Source: Anastatus disparis (lineage: Eukaryota; Arthropoda; Insecta; Hymenoptera; Eupelmidae). From it: a stretch of 64,000 nt of DNA. Each line of letters opens with the position of its first letter. Position 1 is the first letter of the stretch. Made by a program: the position numbers and the translations under genes. The stretch covers positions 10,483,501-10,547,500 of the forward strand of contig JAFFSR010000347.1 of assembly GCA_017163975.1 (NCBI GenBank), written 5' to 3'. The notes under the pieces were generated by a model, which ran no database searches, was not told the origin of the DNA, and saw only the letters and a program-made list of their open reading frames with translations. Below, one piece after another: positions 62,945-64,000 of the stretch.

Positions 62945-63857
62945 CATGTATTTATAACATTAAGTTTATAATATTTATAACATTAAGTTATAAATAGTGA
63001 TCGCTCCGAACGTATACACAAAGTACCCGACCTTTGACTTATAGAGTAAGTAAGGTATTTTCCGACTGCTTGGTGATAGAACTTGAATTTAACGCGCATC
63101 CCTCTATCGACATAACTGAAAATCCAACATTTTGCCAAGTAATATTGTTGGAAGATTAAAGTAATATTCCTGTAACGTTCCACGCAATCTTTTAACATGG
63201 AAATTTTCTGGAATTCCTTATGAATTATTCCAATGAAATAATGATATAATCTTTCCCTGAAACATTTCGTGAAAAATTTCCTAAAGATTACTGAAATATT
63301 TCACTGAATATTTTAATATTCAACCCTTCATGGGTAACCTGGGTCATTAATAGAACAAGCCAAATTTTTAGGTCAAATATATCTGGAAATAAAAATCGTT
63401 ATAAACAATTTTGTTTACTAAATAAACTGTTGGATTATAAAGTAGATGCAAAAATGAATATTCCAGAATATTATAAGATTTTTTAACCGGGATTTTCACA
63501 GAGAAAACATCAACAGGACATTAATGACCCAGGTTACCATCTGTGTTCCTGAATATATGGTTACCCACGGAGGGTCAAAGTTTTTGGAAACCTTTTAAGA
63601 AAATATTTATAAAATTTTGTACAAATCTTCGATGTAATATTTCGTTGGAAGATTGCTCTAAACTTTCTGAAAAATATGTTGTGGAAGATTTTCAGAAGAT
63701 TTATGTAATATTTTATTGAACGATTTTAAAGTTTTTTTCAAACTTCTGTGGGAATATTCATAGGACCTTCCCAAAATTTCTTATAAAATATTTCGCTCGA
63801 AGATTGCTCTGATCTCTCTGTGAAATATTATGTGGAAAATTTCCGGAAGACTTATGT
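62945..63857. repeat. GGAATATT dispersed element, copy 2, right part
   Basis: It resumes at the middle unit (TTTGACTTATAGAGTAAGTA, ACGCGCATCCCTCTATCG) and continues into arrays with TATTTCACTGAATATTTT and GAACGATTTTAAAGTTTTT. It is colinear with 36,790-38,390 of copy 1. Confidence 0.75.
63323..63576. mobile_element. Fold-back in the GGAATATT array
   Basis: ACCCTTCATGGGTAACC and CTGGGTCATTAAT on the left face ATTAATGACCCAGG and GGTTACCCACGGAGGGT on the right, with an AT-rich centre. Confidence 0.6.
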
Positions 63858-64000
63858 GGCTGATTCCATTCAGATTCATGCAGGCCATCGTGGATCGAAT
63901 CTTTTTCTTAGCTGAAAACTATGTGCATATCGACGACCCGTAAAACGGATAAAAAAATGATAAATGGATGTATACAAAGTATCAATATAATATGCGAACA
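63858..64000. mobile_element. Second Sola-like terminus, cut by the window end
   Basis: It begins GGCTGATTCCATTCAGATTC and matches 40892-40936 for ~45 bp before diverging. ATGT precedes it as the probable 4-bp target. Confidence 0.7.

Overview
This is AT-rich repetitive nuclear DNA from an animal, most likely an arthropod and probably an insect. The Pao/BEL retrotransposon, hAT and Sola-like transposons, R2-type LINE, TTAA- and TA-flanked fold-back elements and satellites point that way. A parasitoid-wasp-like genome would fit, but I cannot prove the lineage. I found no host gene, tRNA, rRNA or CRISPR array that I can support. Almost everything is mobile elements inserted into each other, and every protein-coding region I recognise is broken.

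Region by region. 0.1-0.6 kb holds a TA-flanked fold-back element. 1.1-7.2 kb is a 5'-truncated Pao/BEL retrotransposon with gag, protease, reverse transcriptase, RNase H, integrase and a 3' LTR; its pol is split by a TA-flanked fold-back. 8.1-8.5 kb is a TTAA fold-back, followed at 8.5-12.6 kb by a 4-kb satellite block with inverted flanks. 14.3-15.0 kb is a dead Ulp1/C48-type peptidase-like gene. From 15,321 to 35,259 lies what I read as a single ~19.9-kb hAT element. It has CAGGGTTGC termini, a perfect 8-bp duplication (GTTAATAT) and ~2-kb inverted arms built from two kinds of tandem repeat. On its minus strand is a five-exon hAT transposase pseudogene of 723 codons, whose GT-AG introns keep a consistent frame. 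Nested inside are a TA fold-back, a TTAA fold-back and an AT-rich inverted-repeat block with a spliced C2H2 zinc-finger exon.

35.7-38.4 kb is one copy of a dispersed element made of GGAATATT-type short repeats, carrying two nested fold-backs. 39-44.3 kb holds three TTAA-family elements and a 2.5-kb Sola-like transposon with ~720-bp inverted arms and a broken transposase. 45.3-46.2 kb has a fold-back and a decayed Lys/Glu-rich repeat ORF. 46.8-50.2 kb is a 3.35-kb element with 8-bp duplications sitting inside a GGCCCAAAA minisatellite. 50.7-53.9 kb is a 297-bp tandem array interrupted by a hairpin element and a 1.79-kb Gypsy-like solo LTR.

54.3-57.7 kb is a run of fold-backs, including a near-identical 367-bp palindrome around a deleted TTAA element. 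58.0-63.86 kb is a second copy of the GGAATATT element, split by a minus-strand R2-superclade LINE pseudogene that itself carries two fold-backs. The window ends inside a second Sola-like terminus.

There is no working pathway here. The relations between features are insertion order and, possibly, cross-mobilisation of the many non-autonomous fold-backs by transposases encoded elsewhere.
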